Shown here: piece after piece, positions 24,542 to 33,502 of the stretch
Layout of the letters: every line of letters begins with the position of its first letter
Numbering within the stretch: the first letter of the stretch is position 1
Assembly: GCA_035524795.1 (NCBI GenBank)
Contig: DATKOF010000008.1
Span: 1-55,223, forward strand
Source of the DNA: DATKOF01 sp035524795
GTDB lineage: Bacteria; Pseudomonadota; Gammaproteobacteria; Burkholderiales; SG8-41
Length of the DNA stretch: 55,223 bases
Direction of reading: 5' to 3'
Notes under the pieces: model-generated
What the model was told of the DNA's origin: nothing
Databases searched by the model: none
The model's input: only the letters and a program-made list of their open reading frames with translations
Position numbers and translations under genes: made by a program

Positions 24542-27321
24542 TGTGCACGATCCCAGTTCGGTCCGCTGCCGACGTCGACGACCAGCGGCACCGCCAGCTG
24601 CGCGACGCCGCACATCAGCTCCGGCAGCTTTTGCTTGACCGCGTCGAGCTCGCTGTCCGGCACTTCGAGCACCAGTTCATCGTGCACCTGCATGATCAAT
24701 CGCGATGCGAGTTTTTCGTCCTCGATCCAGTGCTGCACCGCGATCATCGCCAGCTTGATCAGATCGGCGGCGGTGCCCTGCATCGGCGCGTTGATCGCGG
24801 CGCGTTCGGCGCCCTGCCGGCGCGCGCCGTTGCCGCTCTTGATGTCGGGCAGCCACAGCCGGCGCCCGAACAGCGTTTCAACGTAGCCGCGCTCGCGCGC
24901 CTGCTCACGCGTCGCGCGCATGTACTCGGCGACGCCGGGATAACGCATGAAGTAGCGGTCCATGTACTGCTGCGCGGCAGCGCGCTCGACGCCGAGCTGC
25001 GACGCCAGCCCGAATGCCGACATGCCGTAGATCAGTCCGAAGTTGATCACTTTCGCGTAGCGGCGCTGCTCGGCGCTGACGCCGGCGTGATCGACGCCGA
25101 AGATTTCAGCGGCGGTCGCGCGGTGGATGTCCTCGCCGGCGGCGAACGCGGCGCGCAACCCCGCATCCTGAGACAGGTGCGCCATGATGCGCAGTTCGAT
25201 CTGCGAATAATCGGCCGACACGATGCGCGCGCCGGGCGGCGCGATGAACGCTTCGCGGATGCGGCGGCCTTCGTCGGTGCGGATCGGGATATTCTGCAGG
25301 TTCGGATCCGAGCTGGCAAGCCGGCCGGTCACCGCGACCGCCTGCGCGTAGCTGGTATGCACGCGCCCGGTGTCGGGGTTGATCATGCGCGCCAGCTTGT
25401 CGGTATAAGTCGATTTGAGTTTGGCGAGGCCGCGGTATTCGAGCAACAGCTTCGGCAGCGGATGATCGAGCGCAAGCTGTTCGAGCGCCTCTTCATCGGT
25501 CGACGGCACGCCGGACGGCGTTTTCTTGACCGGCTTCAGCCCCTGTTTGACGAACAGTATTTCCTGGATCTGTTTCGGCGAATTGAGATTGAATTCCTGT
25601 CCGGCCTGCGCGCGCGCCTTCTTTTCGATTTCGAGCATCCCGGCGCCGAACCGGTGCGACAGCTGTTCCAGCAATTTGACGTCGAGCAGCACGCCGCGGC
25701 GCTCCATCACGTACAGCACGCGCGCCACCGGCAGCTCGATATCGCGGTAGATGCGCAGCAGCTTGTCGTCGCGCTCGATCTGCGGATACAGCGTCCGGTG
25801 CAGTTGCAGCGTGATGTCGGCGTCCTCGGCCGCGTATTCGGCCGCGCGCTCGACCGGCACCTGATCGAAGCCGATCTGGCTCGCGCCCTTGCCGGCGACG
25901 TCCTCGTAGGTGATGGTCTGCACGCCGAGATGGCGCAGCGCGAGGCTGTCCATGTCGTGCGGCTGGTGGCTTTCCAGCACGTACGATTGCAGCAGCGTGT
26001 CGTGCGCGATGCCGGCCAGCGTGATGCCGTGGTTCGCGAACACGTGCGTATCGTACTTGAGGTGCTGGCCGAGCTTGGCGGCGCGCGCGTCTTCGAGCCA
26101 CGGCTTGAGCTTCGCCAGCGTCGCGTCGAAATCGAGCTGGGCCGGCGCGCCCGCGTAGCGGTGCGCGAGCGGCAGATAGGCCGCCTCGGTTTTGTTGGAC
26201 GCCGGCTCGACTGCGAATGAAATGCCGACCAGCTGCGCGCGCAGCGGATCGAGGCCGGTGGTTTCGGTGTCGAGCGAGGTCAATCCGGCCGCACTGATTT
26301 TCTTCAGCCATGCGTCAAACTGCGCCTCGGTCAGAATCGTCTCGTAATTACGAGATAAGGATTCAGGATTCGGGATTCGGGATTCAGTAACCTCTGGCTG
26401 ACTCCTGACTCCTGACTCCTGGTTCCTGACTCCTGGTTCCTGACTCCTAGATTCTGAATCCTCGATCCTGTTTCCCGACCCCTGCAGTTCTCTCCGCCAC
26501 GACTTGAATTCGAAGCGGTCGAACAGCGCGGCGAGTTTCGCCTTGTCCGGCGCCTGCAGCGTCAGATCGTCCAGTCTGGCCGGCAGCGCGACGTCGCATT
26601 TGATCGTCAGCAGTTCGCGCGCCTGCGGCAGCCAGCCGAGCGTGTTGCGGAGATTGGCGCCGACCACGCCGCCGATATCGGCGGCGTGCGCGATCACGCT
26701 GTCGAGCGTCCCGTACTGGTTGAGCCATTTGACCGCGGTCTTGGGGCCGACCTTGGCAACGCCCGGCACGTTGTCGACGCTGTCGCCGATCAGCGCCAGA
26801 TAATCGGTGATGCGCTCCGGCGCGACGCCGAACTTCTTCTCGACGCCGGCCGGATCGAGCGTCTCGTTCGACATCGTGTTGACCAGCGTGACGTGCGGAC
26901 CGACCAGTTGCGCGAAATCCTTGTCGCCGGTCGAGATCACGGTGCGGATGTCGCGCTGCTGCGCCTCGCGCGCCAGTGTGCCGATCACGTCGTCGGCCTC
27001 GACGCCGTCGACGATCAGCAGCGGCCAGCCGAGCGCGCGGATCGTCTCCAGCAGCGGTTCGACCTGGCTGCCGAGGTCGTCGGGCATCGGCGGCCGGTTG
27101 GCCTTGTATTCGGGGTAGACTTCGTCGCGGAAGGTCCTGCCTTTGGCGTCGAAAACGACGGCGCTATAATCGGCGGCGGTTTCCCTCTGCGCGCGGCGCA
27201 GCATGTTGAGCACGCCGTAAATCGCGCCGGTCGGCTCGCCGGCGCGGTTGCGCAGGTCGGGCAGCGCATGGAATGCACGGTACAGATAGGACGAGGCGTC
27301 AACCAGCAACAGCGTTTTCAT
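24538..27321 (-). CDS. polA: DNA polymerase I
   Basis: 927 residues from MKTLLLVDASSYLYRAFHAL, the normal start (a longer frame exists upstream but is not homologous). The 5'-3' exonuclease domain covers about 1-285. The 3'-5' exonuclease is about 330-515 with intact metal residues (SLDTETTGLD, YAAEDADITLQL). The polymerase domain is about 530-927 with DYSQIELRIMAHL, the O-helix RRYAKVINFGLIYG and MQVHDELVLE. Residues 291-322 are encoded by a low-complexity heptamer repeat that keeps the frame between the exonuclease domains. It is needed for repair and Okazaki fragment maturation. Confidence 0.97.
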   Translation of the reverse strand: MKTLLLVDASSYLYRAFHALPDLRNRAGEPTGAIYGVLNMLRRAQRETAADYSAVVFDAKGRTFRDEVYPEYKANRPPMPDDLGSQVEPLLETIRALGWPLLIVDGVEADDVIGTLAREAQQRDIRTVISTGDKDFAQLVGPHVTLVNTMSNETLDPAGVEKKFGVAPERITDYLALIGDSVDNVPGVAKVGPKTAVKWLNQYGTLDSVIAHAADIGGVVGANLRNTLGWLPQARELLTIKCDVALPARLDDLTLQAPDKAKLAALFDRFEFKSWRRELQGSGNRIEDSESRSQEPGVRNQESGVRSQPEVTESRIPNPESLSRNYETILTEAQFDAWLKKISAAGLTSLDTETTGLDPLRAQLVGISFAVEPASNKTEAAYLPLAHRYAGAPAQLDFDATLAKLKPWLEDARAAKLGQHLKYDTHVFANHGITLAGIAHDTLLQSYVLESHQPHDMDSLALRHLGVQTITYEDVAGKGASQIGFDQVPVERAAEYAAEDADITLQLHRTLYPQIERDDKLLRIYRDIELPVARVLYVMERRGVLLDVKLLEQLSHRFGAGMLEIEKKARAQAGQEFNLNSPKQIQEILFVKQGLKPVKKTPSGVPSTDEEALEQLALDHPLPKLLLEYRGLAKLKSTYTDKLARMINPDTGRVHTSYAQAVAVTGRLASSDPNLQNIPIRTDEGRRIREAFIAPPGARIVSADYSQIELRIMAHLSQDAGLRAAFAAGEDIHRATAAEIFGVDHAGVSAEQRRYAKVINFGLIYGMSAFGLASQLGVERAAAQQYMDRYFMRYPGVAEYMRATREQARERGYVETLFGRRLWLPDIKSGNGARRQGAERAAINAPMQGTAADLIKLAMIAVQHWIEDEKLASRLIMQVHDELVLEVPDSELDAVKQKLPELMCGVAQLAVPLVVDVGSGPNWDRAH
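26358..26450. repeat. Heptamer repeat inside polA
   Basis: Two blocks of 7-bp repeats: four GGATTC(A/G)-type units (26358-26388) and, after a 10-nt gap, about seven units alternating GACTCCT and GGTTCCT (26398-26450). They encode a Ser/Glu/Gln/Arg-rich linker in polA. A similar GGATTC block stands at 39225-39255. Confidence 0.85.
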
Positions 27322-27374
27322 TGCAACCGCGCGCGGCGTGGAACACCGCGCGCTTCCCATCCAGGGTGAATGAC

Positions 27375-28100
27375 ATGACTTTGCATACGAAACTTCCGGC
27401 ATCTGCGCCCGATTTCGCCGACAAGAAATGGTCGGCGCGCGAATCGTGGCGCACGTTCGGCATTATGTCAGAATTCGTCGAGGCGACCGAACGTCTGAGC
27501 GGAATCCATCCCGCAGTCAGCATCTTCGGCAGCGCGCGCGTGGCGCCGGATCATCCCTATTACGCGCGCGCCGAGAAAATCGCACGGCTGCTGTCGGATT
27601 CCGGCTTCAGCGTGATTTCGGGCGGCGGGCCGGGCGTGATGGAGGCGGTCAACAAGGGCGCCTATCTCGGCAAGTCGCCGAGCATCGGCCTCAACATCTC
27701 GCTGCCGCACGAGCAGGTCGCGAACCCCTACCAGAACATCAGCTACACTTTCCACCACTTTTTCACGCGCAAGGTGATGTTCGTCAAGTTCGCGGTCGCC
27801 TACGTGGTGCTGCCCGGCGGCTTCGGCACGCTCGACGAACTGATGGAGGCGCTGACGCTGGTGCAGACCGGCAAGACGCGCAAAATGCCGATCATCCTGG
27901 TGCACGAAGCCTACTGGCGCGGCCTGCTCGACTGGCTGCGCGGCACGCTGGCGGCGGAAGGCGCGATCGACGCCGCGGACCTCGACCTGATCCGGGTGAT
28001 CGACGAGCCGCAGCAGGTGGTCGACGCGATCTTCGATCATTACGAACGGCGCGGGTTCGAACCCTCCGACACCGAACGCGAGATCATGCTCAATCTGTGA
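27375..28100 (+). CDS. LOG family protein (TIGR00730 family nucleotide phosphoribohydrolase)
   Basis: 241 residues. SIFGSARVAPDHPYY, VISGGGPGVMEAVNKGAYLG and VVLPGGFGTLDELMEALTLVQ are the signature motifs of the LOG/YgdH-like Rossmann fold; the PGGxGTxxE motif binds the nucleotide phosphate. Members split nucleoside 5'-monophosphates (AMP, cytokinin riboside phosphates) into base and ribose phosphate. The substrate here is not shown by sequence. It is divergent from polA; the start follows AGGGTGA. Confidence 0.88.
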   Translation: MTLHTKLPASAPDFADKKWSARESWRTFGIMSEFVEATERLSGIHPAVSIFGSARVAPDHPYYARAEKIARLLSDSGFSVISGGGPGVMEAVNKGAYLGKSPSIGLNISLPHEQVANPYQNISYTFHHFFTRKVMFVKFAVAYVVLPGGFGTLDELMEALTLVQTGKTRKMPIILVHEAYWRGLLDWLRGTLAAEGAIDAADLDLIRVIDEPQQVVDAIFDHYERRGFEPSDTEREIMLNL

Positions 28101-28162
28101 CAGCCGGCTTTATATTTCCGGCTGAAAGACTGATAATGGGCGCACGATTCCACGGAGATGCC

Positions 28163-28492
28163 ATGCGCAAGCTGCTTCTGACATTGCTGCTCGCCGCCGC
28201 GCTGCCGGCGGCGGCCCAGGACACGCCGAAAAACCTGGAACCGATTCCGGATCCGGGACCGCCGCCGCAGGCCGGCGACGAATCGCTCGAACCGCAGGTG
28301 ACCATCGTCAAGGGCGCGCAAGAAACGCGCGAAGAGTACCGCGTCAACGGCAAGCTTTACATGGTGAAAGTGACGCCGAAGAGCGGCGTTCCCTACTACC
28401 TGGTGGACGAAACCGGCGGCGGCACGCTGCTGCGGCACGACAGTCTCGACACCGGCATCCGCCCGCCGATGTGGGTGCTTCATTCGTGGTGA
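28163..28492 (+). CDS. Exported DUF2782 protein
   Basis: 109 residues with a signal peptide (1-18, ending AAA). The mature part has a Pro-rich start (EPIPDPGPPP) and the family core EETR-like TREEYRVNGKLYMVKVTPKSGVPYYLVD. DUF2782 proteins are small periplasmic proteins of unknown function commonly found beside polA/thrB in betaproteobacteria. GGAG lies 8 nt before the ATG. Confidence 0.87.
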   Translation: MRKLLLTLLLAAALPAAAQDTPKNLEPIPDPGPPPQAGDESLEPQVTIVKGAQETREEYRVNGKLYMVKVTPKSGVPYYLVDETGGGTLLRHDSLDTGIRPPMWVLHSW

Positions 28493-28591
28493 CAGCCTAG
28501 CGGTCGGTTTCCGGCAGCCGCCTTCCGGACGTTCCCGCGGCGCGGCCGCCGCGCCAGCCAGCGTCTGATCCGCGACCGCCGACAGTCCATC

Positions 28592-29557
28592 ATGTCCGTC
28601 TTCACCCCGGTCGCGCCCGAACAGATGGCGGCGTGGCTCAAGCGCTATTCGCTCGGCACGCTGACGCAACTGGAAGGCATCGCCGCCGGCATCGAGAACA
28701 CCAATTACTTCGTGACCACGACACACGGCCGCTACGTGCTGACGCTGTTCGAAAAACTGACGCCGCGCGAACTGCCGTTCTACCTGAATCTGATGGCGCA
28801 CCTCGCGCGCCACGGCATTCCGTGTCCGCAGCCGATCGCCGATCTCGACAACGAATATCTCGGCGCGCTGAACGACAGGCCGGCCGCGATCGTGACCTGC
28901 ATGCCGGGCAGCGACAGCGCGCGGGTCAGCGCCGCACAGTGCGCCGCGCTCGGCGCGCTGCTCGCAGAAATGCACCTGGCCGGCGCCAGCTACCGCGCGC
29001 AGATGACAAACCCGCGCGGCGCGGCGTGGCGCGCGGCGGTGCTGCCGCAACTGCGGCCTTTCCTCGGCGCCGACGAAGCGGCGCTGCTGGATGCGGAAAT
29101 GCAGTTCCAGTCGCAGCAGTCGTACGACCACCTTCCGCGCGGCGTGATCCACGCCGATCTGTTCCGCGACAACGTGCTGTGGAGCGAAGGGCGCGTCGGC
29201 GGCGTCATCGATTTCTATTTCGCGTGCACCGACGCGCTGCTCTATGACGTCGCGATCACGGTCAATGACTGGTGCCTCGAAGAAAGCGGGGAACCGGCGC
29301 TCGATCCGGCGCGCGTCGCCGCGCTGCTCGCCGCCTATCACGAACTGCGGCCGTTCACCGCCGCCGAACGCGACGCATGGCCCGCGCTACTGCGCGCCGG
29401 CGCGCTGCGCTTCTGGCTGTCGCGGCTGCACGACCTGCACCTGCCGCGCGCGGGCGTGCTGACCTACGCCAAGGATCCGCGCCATTTCGAGCGCCTGCTG
29501 CGCCGGCACATCGCGCGCGCCGACGATCTGCGCGCGGGATTCACGCCATGTCCGTGA
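28592..29557 (+). CDS. thrB: Homoserine kinase (ThrB2 / choline kinase-like fold)
   Basis: 321 residues with the aminoglycoside-phosphotransferase-like fold. AGIENTNYFVTTTHGRYVLTLFEK is the nucleotide-binding start typical of this homoserine kinase type. GVIHADLFRDNVLW holds the catalytic Asp, and GVIDFYFACTDALLYDVA holds the metal-binding Asp. It phosphorylates L-homoserine on the way to threonine. It overlaps the following membrane-protein gene by 10 nt. Confidence 0.94.
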   Translation: MSVFTPVAPEQMAAWLKRYSLGTLTQLEGIAAGIENTNYFVTTTHGRYVLTLFEKLTPRELPFYLNLMAHLARHGIPCPQPIADLDNEYLGALNDRPAAIVTCMPGSDSARVSAAQCAALGALLAEMHLAGASYRAQMTNPRGAAWRAAVLPQLRPFLGADEAALLDAEMQFQSQQSYDHLPRGVIHADLFRDNVLWSEGRVGGVIDFYFACTDALLYDVAITVNDWCLEESGEPALDPARVAALLAAYHELRPFTAAERDAWPALLRAGALRFWLSRLHDLHLPRAGVLTYAKDPRHFERLLRRHIARADDLRAGFTPCP

Positions 29558-30306
29558 ACATCCGCAGCGTGGCCGCGATGCGCGGCTGGGACTGGCTGGT
29601 CGAAGGCGCCGCAATTTTCGGCAAGGCCAGCGCGATGTGGGTAGCGCTGTTGGCCGTGCTGTTCGTCGGCAGCCGGCTGATGATGATGGCGCCGGTCATC
29701 AGCGTCATCATGGTGCTGGTGACGCCGAATTTCATCGCCGGCCTTGCGCACGGCGCGCAGGCGCTCGGTCAGGGCAAGCCGCTGCGCCTCGGCTATCTGG
29801 CAAGCGGCTTCCTGAGAAATGCGGTGCCGCTGATCGTGGTCGGAGTGCTGTCGCTGGCGGGCCAGGTTCTGATACTGCTGCTGATGGCGCAGATCGGCGG
29901 CGACGCCTTCAACAGCATTCTGGACGCGATGAGCAGCGGCGCGCCGCCCGGCGACGCCGCGCAGCAGACGGTGCGCGAGGTTGCGCCGAACGTGATTCTG
30001 GCGGCGCTGACCGGATTCGCACTGCTGATGCTGCTGATGATGACGACCGCCTTCGCGTCGCTGCTGGTGTTCTTCGACGGCATCAGGGCGCTGCCCGCAT
30101 TCGGACTGAGTTTGCGCGCGTGCGCGAAGAACCTGCTGCCATTGCTGCTCTACGGCGTGACGCTGCTGACGCCGGTGCTGGCAATGATGCCGCTGACGGT
30201 CGCCATCGGCCAGCCCGATCTCGGCCTGTGGCTGGTGTCGCCGCTGCTGACGACGTCGCTTTACGCCTGCTACCGGGATATCTTCGTGCCGCCGGCGGCC
30301 GACTAG
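29548..30306 (+). CDS. BPSS1780-type integral membrane protein
   Basis: 252 residues with about five or six hydrophobic segments (near 29-45, 48-65, 92-112, 150-175, 190-210 and 222-240). The layout and the position next to thrB match the BPSS1780 family of betaproteobacterial membrane proteins. Function unknown. Its start lies inside thrB and its end shares bases with the convergent uvrD end. Confidence 0.8.
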   Translation: MSVNIRSVAAMRGWDWLVEGAAIFGKASAMWVALLAVLFVGSRLMMMAPVISVIMVLVTPNFIAGLAHGAQALGQGKPLRLGYLASGFLRNAVPLIVVGVLSLAGQVLILLLMAQIGGDAFNSILDAMSSGAPPGDAAQQTVREVAPNVILAALTGFALLMLLMMTTAFASLLVFFDGIRALPAFGLSLRACAKNLLPLLLYGVTLLTPVLAMMPLTVAIGQPDLGLWLVSPLLTTSLYACYRDIFVPPAAD

Positions 30307-32480
30307 GCCGGCGTCAGTTTCGCGTACTCGAGCGCGAGCCATTTCAGCCCGTCGCGCCGGAAATTGACCTGCACGCGCGCGTCGGCGCCGCCGCCTTCGG
30401 CATTGACGATGACGCCGACGCCGAATTTCGGATGCTGCACGCTCTGGCCGATGCGCCACGGTGATGGACTGCGGACGCCGGCGATTTCCATGATCGAAGG
30501 CGCGGGCACGGAAGCAGTTGCCCGGTACGGCGCCAGCCGCGGCGCCGGCGCGCGGTTCACGCGCAGCAGCAGCGCTTCCGGGATTTCGCGGAAGAAACTC
30601 GATGCGATGTTGTAGCGCGTCTGGCCGTGCAGCATCCGGCTCTGCGCGTACGACAGATAAAGCCGCCGCCGCGCGCGCGTCAGCGCCACGTACATCAGAC
30701 GGCGCTCCTCTTCGATGCCGTCGTTCTCGACCATGCTGTTCTCGTGGGGAAACAGTCCTTCCTCGATCCCGCTGATGAACACGCTGTGGAATTCCAGCCC
30801 TTTCGCCGAATGTACCGTCATCAATTGCAGCGCGTCGGCGCCGGCCTGCGCCTGGTTGTCGCCGGCCTCCAGCGCGGCGTGCGCGAGAAATGCCGCCAGG
30901 CTTGCGTCCTCCTGCTGTTCGTCGCCGGCGAACGCAGCAGCGGCATTGACCAGTTCGTCGAGGTTTTCCAGCCGGTCCTGTCCCTCTTTCTCGGCCTGGT
31001 AATGCGCCTTGAGGCCGGAATGCTCGATCACGTGGGCGATGGCTTCGGGCAGTTTCAGTCCCTGCGTCGCCGCGCGCAGCGCCTCGATCAGTGCGACGAA
31101 ACCGGCGAGCCCTTTGGCCGCCGGTGCCGCGGAAACCGGCCCGGCCTTTTCCCTGACCGCGCGCCACAGGCTGAAGCCGCGCGCCGCCGCCATATCGTGC
31201 ACCTGTTCCAGCGTGCGGCCGCCAATGCCGCGCGCCGGGAAATTGACGATGCGCAGCAGCGCGCCGTCGTCGTCATCGCTGGCGAGCAGCCGCAGATAGG
31301 CGAGCGCGTGCTTGATTTCCTGGCGCTCGAAGAAGCGCAGCCCGCCGTAGACGCGGTACGGAACGCCGGCGGCGAACAGCGCGTGTTCGAGCACGCGCGA
31401 CTGCGCGTTCGAGCGGTAGAGCAGCGCGATATCGGACAGCGCGACGCCTTCGTGGTGCAGCGCCTTGACCTCGCCGACGATGAAATCGGCCTCCTCGATA
31501 TCGGTGGCCGCCTCGTAGACGCGCAACTGCTCGCCCTTGCCCTCGGCGGTCCACAGGTTCTTGCCGAGCCGCCGCCGGTTGTGCGCGATCAGCGCGTTGG
31601 CGGCGTCAAGAATGTTGCCGTGCGAGCGGTAGTTCTGTTCGAGCTTGATCACCTTCTCGACCGCAAAATCCCGCTGCAGCTGCTGCATGTTGGCGGCCGA
31701 CGCGCCGCGGAACGCATAGATGCTCTGGTCGTCGTCGCCTACCGCAAACACCGCGCTGTCCGGTCCGGCCAGCAACTTCAGCCAGCGGTACTGGAGGCGG
31801 TTGGTGTCCTGGAACTCGTCGACCAGGATGTGCCTGAAGCGCGCCTGGTAGTGCTCGCGCAGCGCCTCGTGGTGCGCGAGCAGCTCGTAGCAGCGCAGCA
31901 GCAACTCGGCGAAATCGACCACGCCTTCGCGCTGGCACTGCTCCTCGTAGCGCGCATAGATTTCCTTCATCCGGCGCGTGAATTCATCGTGCTCGTCGGC
32001 ATCGCGCGCGCGCCGGCCCTCTTCCTTGTGGTTGTTGATGTACCACGCGGCCTGTCTGGGAGGAAACTTTTCCTCGTCGTAATTGGCCGCCTTCAGCAGC
32101 CGCTTGACCAGCGCGAGCTGGTCCTGGCTGTCGAGAATCTGGAACAACTGCGGCAGTCCGGCCTCGCGATGATGCGTACGCAGCATCCGGTTGCACAACC
32201 CGTGGAAAGTGCCGATCCACATGCCGCGCACATTGATCGGCAGCATCGCCGAAATGCGCGTCAGCATTTCGCGCGCCGCCTTGTTGGTGAAAGTCACCGC
32301 CAGCACGCCGGCCGGGCTGACCTGGCCGGTGTGGATCAGCCACGCGATGCGCGTGGTCAGCACGCGCGTCTTGCCGCTGCCGGCGCCGGCGAGTATCAGC
32401 GCCGACTGATGCGGCAGCGTGACGGCCTCGAGCTGGCGTTCGTTGAGACCGGTGAGGAAGGATGGAGACGACGGATTCAC
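30303..32480 (-). CDS. uvrD: DNA helicase II (UvrD/Rep family)
   Basis: 725 residues from a GTG. Walker A is AGAGSGKT (31-38), the Walker B/Gln motif is ILVDEFQDTNRLQYRWL, and motif III is VGDDDQSIYAFRGA. Motifs V and VI are LMTVHSAKGLEF and EERRLMYVALTRAR. A C-terminal KOW/Tudor-like end (HPKFGVGVIVNAEG) is the part that contacts RNA polymerase in UvrD/PcrA. It unwinds DNA in mismatch and excision repair. A perfect TATAAT lies 6 nt before the GTG. Confidence 0.95.
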   Translation of the reverse strand: MNPSSPSFLTGLNERQLEAVTLPHQSALILAGAGSGKTRVLTTRIAWLIHTGQVSPAGVLAVTFTNKAAREMLTRISAMLPINVRGMWIGTFHGLCNRMLRTHHREAGLPQLFQILDSQDQLALVKRLLKAANYDEEKFPPRQAAWYINNHKEEGRRARDADEHDEFTRRMKEIYARYEEQCQREGVVDFAELLLRCYELLAHHEALREHYQARFRHILVDEFQDTNRLQYRWLKLLAGPDSAVFAVGDDDQSIYAFRGASAANMQQLQRDFAVEKVIKLEQNYRSHGNILDAANALIAHNRRRLGKNLWTAEGKGEQLRVYEAATDIEEADFIVGEVKALHHEGVALSDIALLYRSNAQSRVLEHALFAAGVPYRVYGGLRFFERQEIKHALAYLRLLASDDDDGALLRIVNFPARGIGGRTLEQVHDMAAARGFSLWRAVREKAGPVSAAPAAKGLAGFVALIEALRAATQGLKLPEAIAHVIEHSGLKAHYQAEKEGQDRLENLDELVNAAAAFAGDEQQEDASLAAFLAHAALEAGDNQAQAGADALQLMTVHSAKGLEFHSVFISGIEEGLFPHENSMVENDGIEEERRLMYVALTRARRRLYLSYAQSRMLHGQTRYNIASSFFREIPEALLLRVNRAPAPRLAPYRATASVPAPSIMEIAGVRSPSPWRIGQSVQHPKFGVGVIVNAEGGGADARVQVNFRRDGLKWLALEYAKLTPA

Positions 32481-32486
32481 GCGCGG

Positions 32487-32492
32487 ATTATA
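32487..32492 (-). promoter_or_regulatory. -10 box directly before uvrD
   Basis: TATAAT on the minus strand is separated from the uvrD GTG by only six bases (32481-32486), so a transcript from it would begin at about the start codon. No good -35 box is seen. An in-frame TTG further upstream (32501) would place the box inside the gene and is less likely. Confidence 0.4.
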
Positions 32493-32510
32493 CCCGCGCA
32501 AATTGCGGCG

Positions 32511-33404
32511 CTATCTGGCGACAGTCGGTTCTTCGATACCGAGCGCGTCCTTCTGCGCCTTCAGCTTCGCGGCGAGAATTTCCGCTTCGGCCTTGCTCGG
32601 CAGTCCGGAAATGCGCAGTCGGTAAACGATGGTTTCGTCCTTCTTTACCGGCCTGACGTCGGCGGCGTAGCCGGCGTCGCTCAACTTGTCGTAAAGCGCA
32701 AGCGCGTCTTCCTGCGAATTGGCGGTCGCCAGATAAATTTTCCACATGCCGTTCGCCGATATCGCGCCGCCGCCGGGGACGATTTCGGTTTCCAGCGACC
32801 ACTTTTCAAGCAGCCTGGAATCGAGCGGCGCGACCGGCGTCGGCGCGCCCTCCTTCGGCACCGTATAGACCGATTGCTGCTGGTCCATCGTGAACGCCTG
32901 CGTGCCGTGGACGACGGTGACTTTCCCTTCGAGCAGCGCCAGCACGTCGCGCTGGTCGGTGTGCTTGCCCCAGATGTCGGTGCCGCGGATGCCGGCGGTG
33001 ATCGTCACCAGCTTGACCTTGACGTCGCGCTCGCCGTGAAACTTGTAGATCGCCTGCGTCGTGAAGCGGAACGCGCCGGCCAGCACGTCGAGCGTCGCCG
33101 TCACCAGCTGCTTCAGTTTGTCCTTCTGCTGGCCGAGATCGTCGAGCGTCAGCGCCGCGTTCTCGCCGAGCTTGATGGTGCTGCCGTCGGCCAGCCGCAG
33201 CAGCACGCGCGCGCCGGCGCCGGTCTGGATCTTATCGCGGTCGCCGAGAGCGGCGCCGACCGCCAGCGCCTGACGCAGCCCGTTGTCATGCACGACCCAC
33301 GCCGGCATCTGCACGCTTTCAACCATCAGATTGGGGCGCGTCGCCGCCCATGCCGAACCCGCCGACAACATCAGCAGTGCGGTCAGGAAAACTCTGATCT
33401 TCAT
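32511..33404 (-). CDS. Periplasmic FecR-domain protein with C-terminal SPOR domain
   Basis: 297 residues from the ATG preceded by a GGGGG ribosome site. Signal peptide 1-21 (ending AWAA). A FecR-like domain spans about 45-175 (DRDKIQTGAGARVLLRLADGSTIKLGENA, then ITAGIRGTDIWGK). A SPOR domain spans about 213-285 (WKIYLATANSQEDALALYDKLSDAGY). SPOR domains bind denuded glycan at division sites. FecR domains of this stand-alone type are not linked to a sigma factor here. It lies 30 nt upstream of uvrD and is divergent from leuS. Confidence 0.85.
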   Translation of the reverse strand: MKIRVFLTALLMLSAGSAWAATRPNLMVESVQMPAWVVHDNGLRQALAVGAALGDRDKIQTGAGARVLLRLADGSTIKLGENAALTLDDLGQQKDKLKQLVTATLDVLAGAFRFTTQAIYKFHGERDVKVKLVTITAGIRGTDIWGKHTDQRDVLALLEGKVTVVHGTQAFTMDQQQSVYTVPKEGAPTPVAPLDSRLLEKWSLETEIVPGGGAISANGMWKIYLATANSQEDALALYDKLSDAGYAADVRPVKKDETIVYRLRISGLPSKAEAEILAAKLKAQKDALGIEEPTVAR

Positions 33405-33472
33405 GGAAGCCCCCTTCGATTGCATCCCGTCACCGCCGATGCGGCGCGGACAGGAATCCGGATGCATGCAGT

Positions 33473-33478
33473 TATAAT
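33473..33478 (+). promoter_or_regulatory. Probable -10 box of leuS
   Basis: A perfect TATAAT ends 24 nt before the leuS ATG. The -35 region is poor at 17-18 nt spacing. It lies in the 98-nt divergent gap between leuS and the FecR-SPOR gene. Confidence 0.5.
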
Positions 33479-33502
33479 TCGCGCTTTCCGGAAATCGCCG
33501 TC

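Noticed and set aside
24538..24613. Longer N-terminus for the methyltransferase reaching back into polA
   Set aside because: The extra residues are an Arg/Gly-rich shadow of polA; the TTG at the polA stop is the plausible start.
24517..26220. A 567-codon plus-strand frame opposite polA
   Set aside because: Antisense shadow; all polA motifs are on the minus strand.
26398..26450. Short regular repeats as a CRISPR array
   Set aside because: Units are 7 bp without spacers and lie in a coding frame; no cas genes.
28100..28135. Hairpin AGCCGG...CCGGCT after the LOG gene as terminator
   Set aside because: The stem is short (7 bp), the loop is 10 nt and no T-run follows.
28040..29341. A 433-codon minus-strand frame opposite DUF2782 and thrB
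   Set aside because: Antisense shadow without recognisable motifs.
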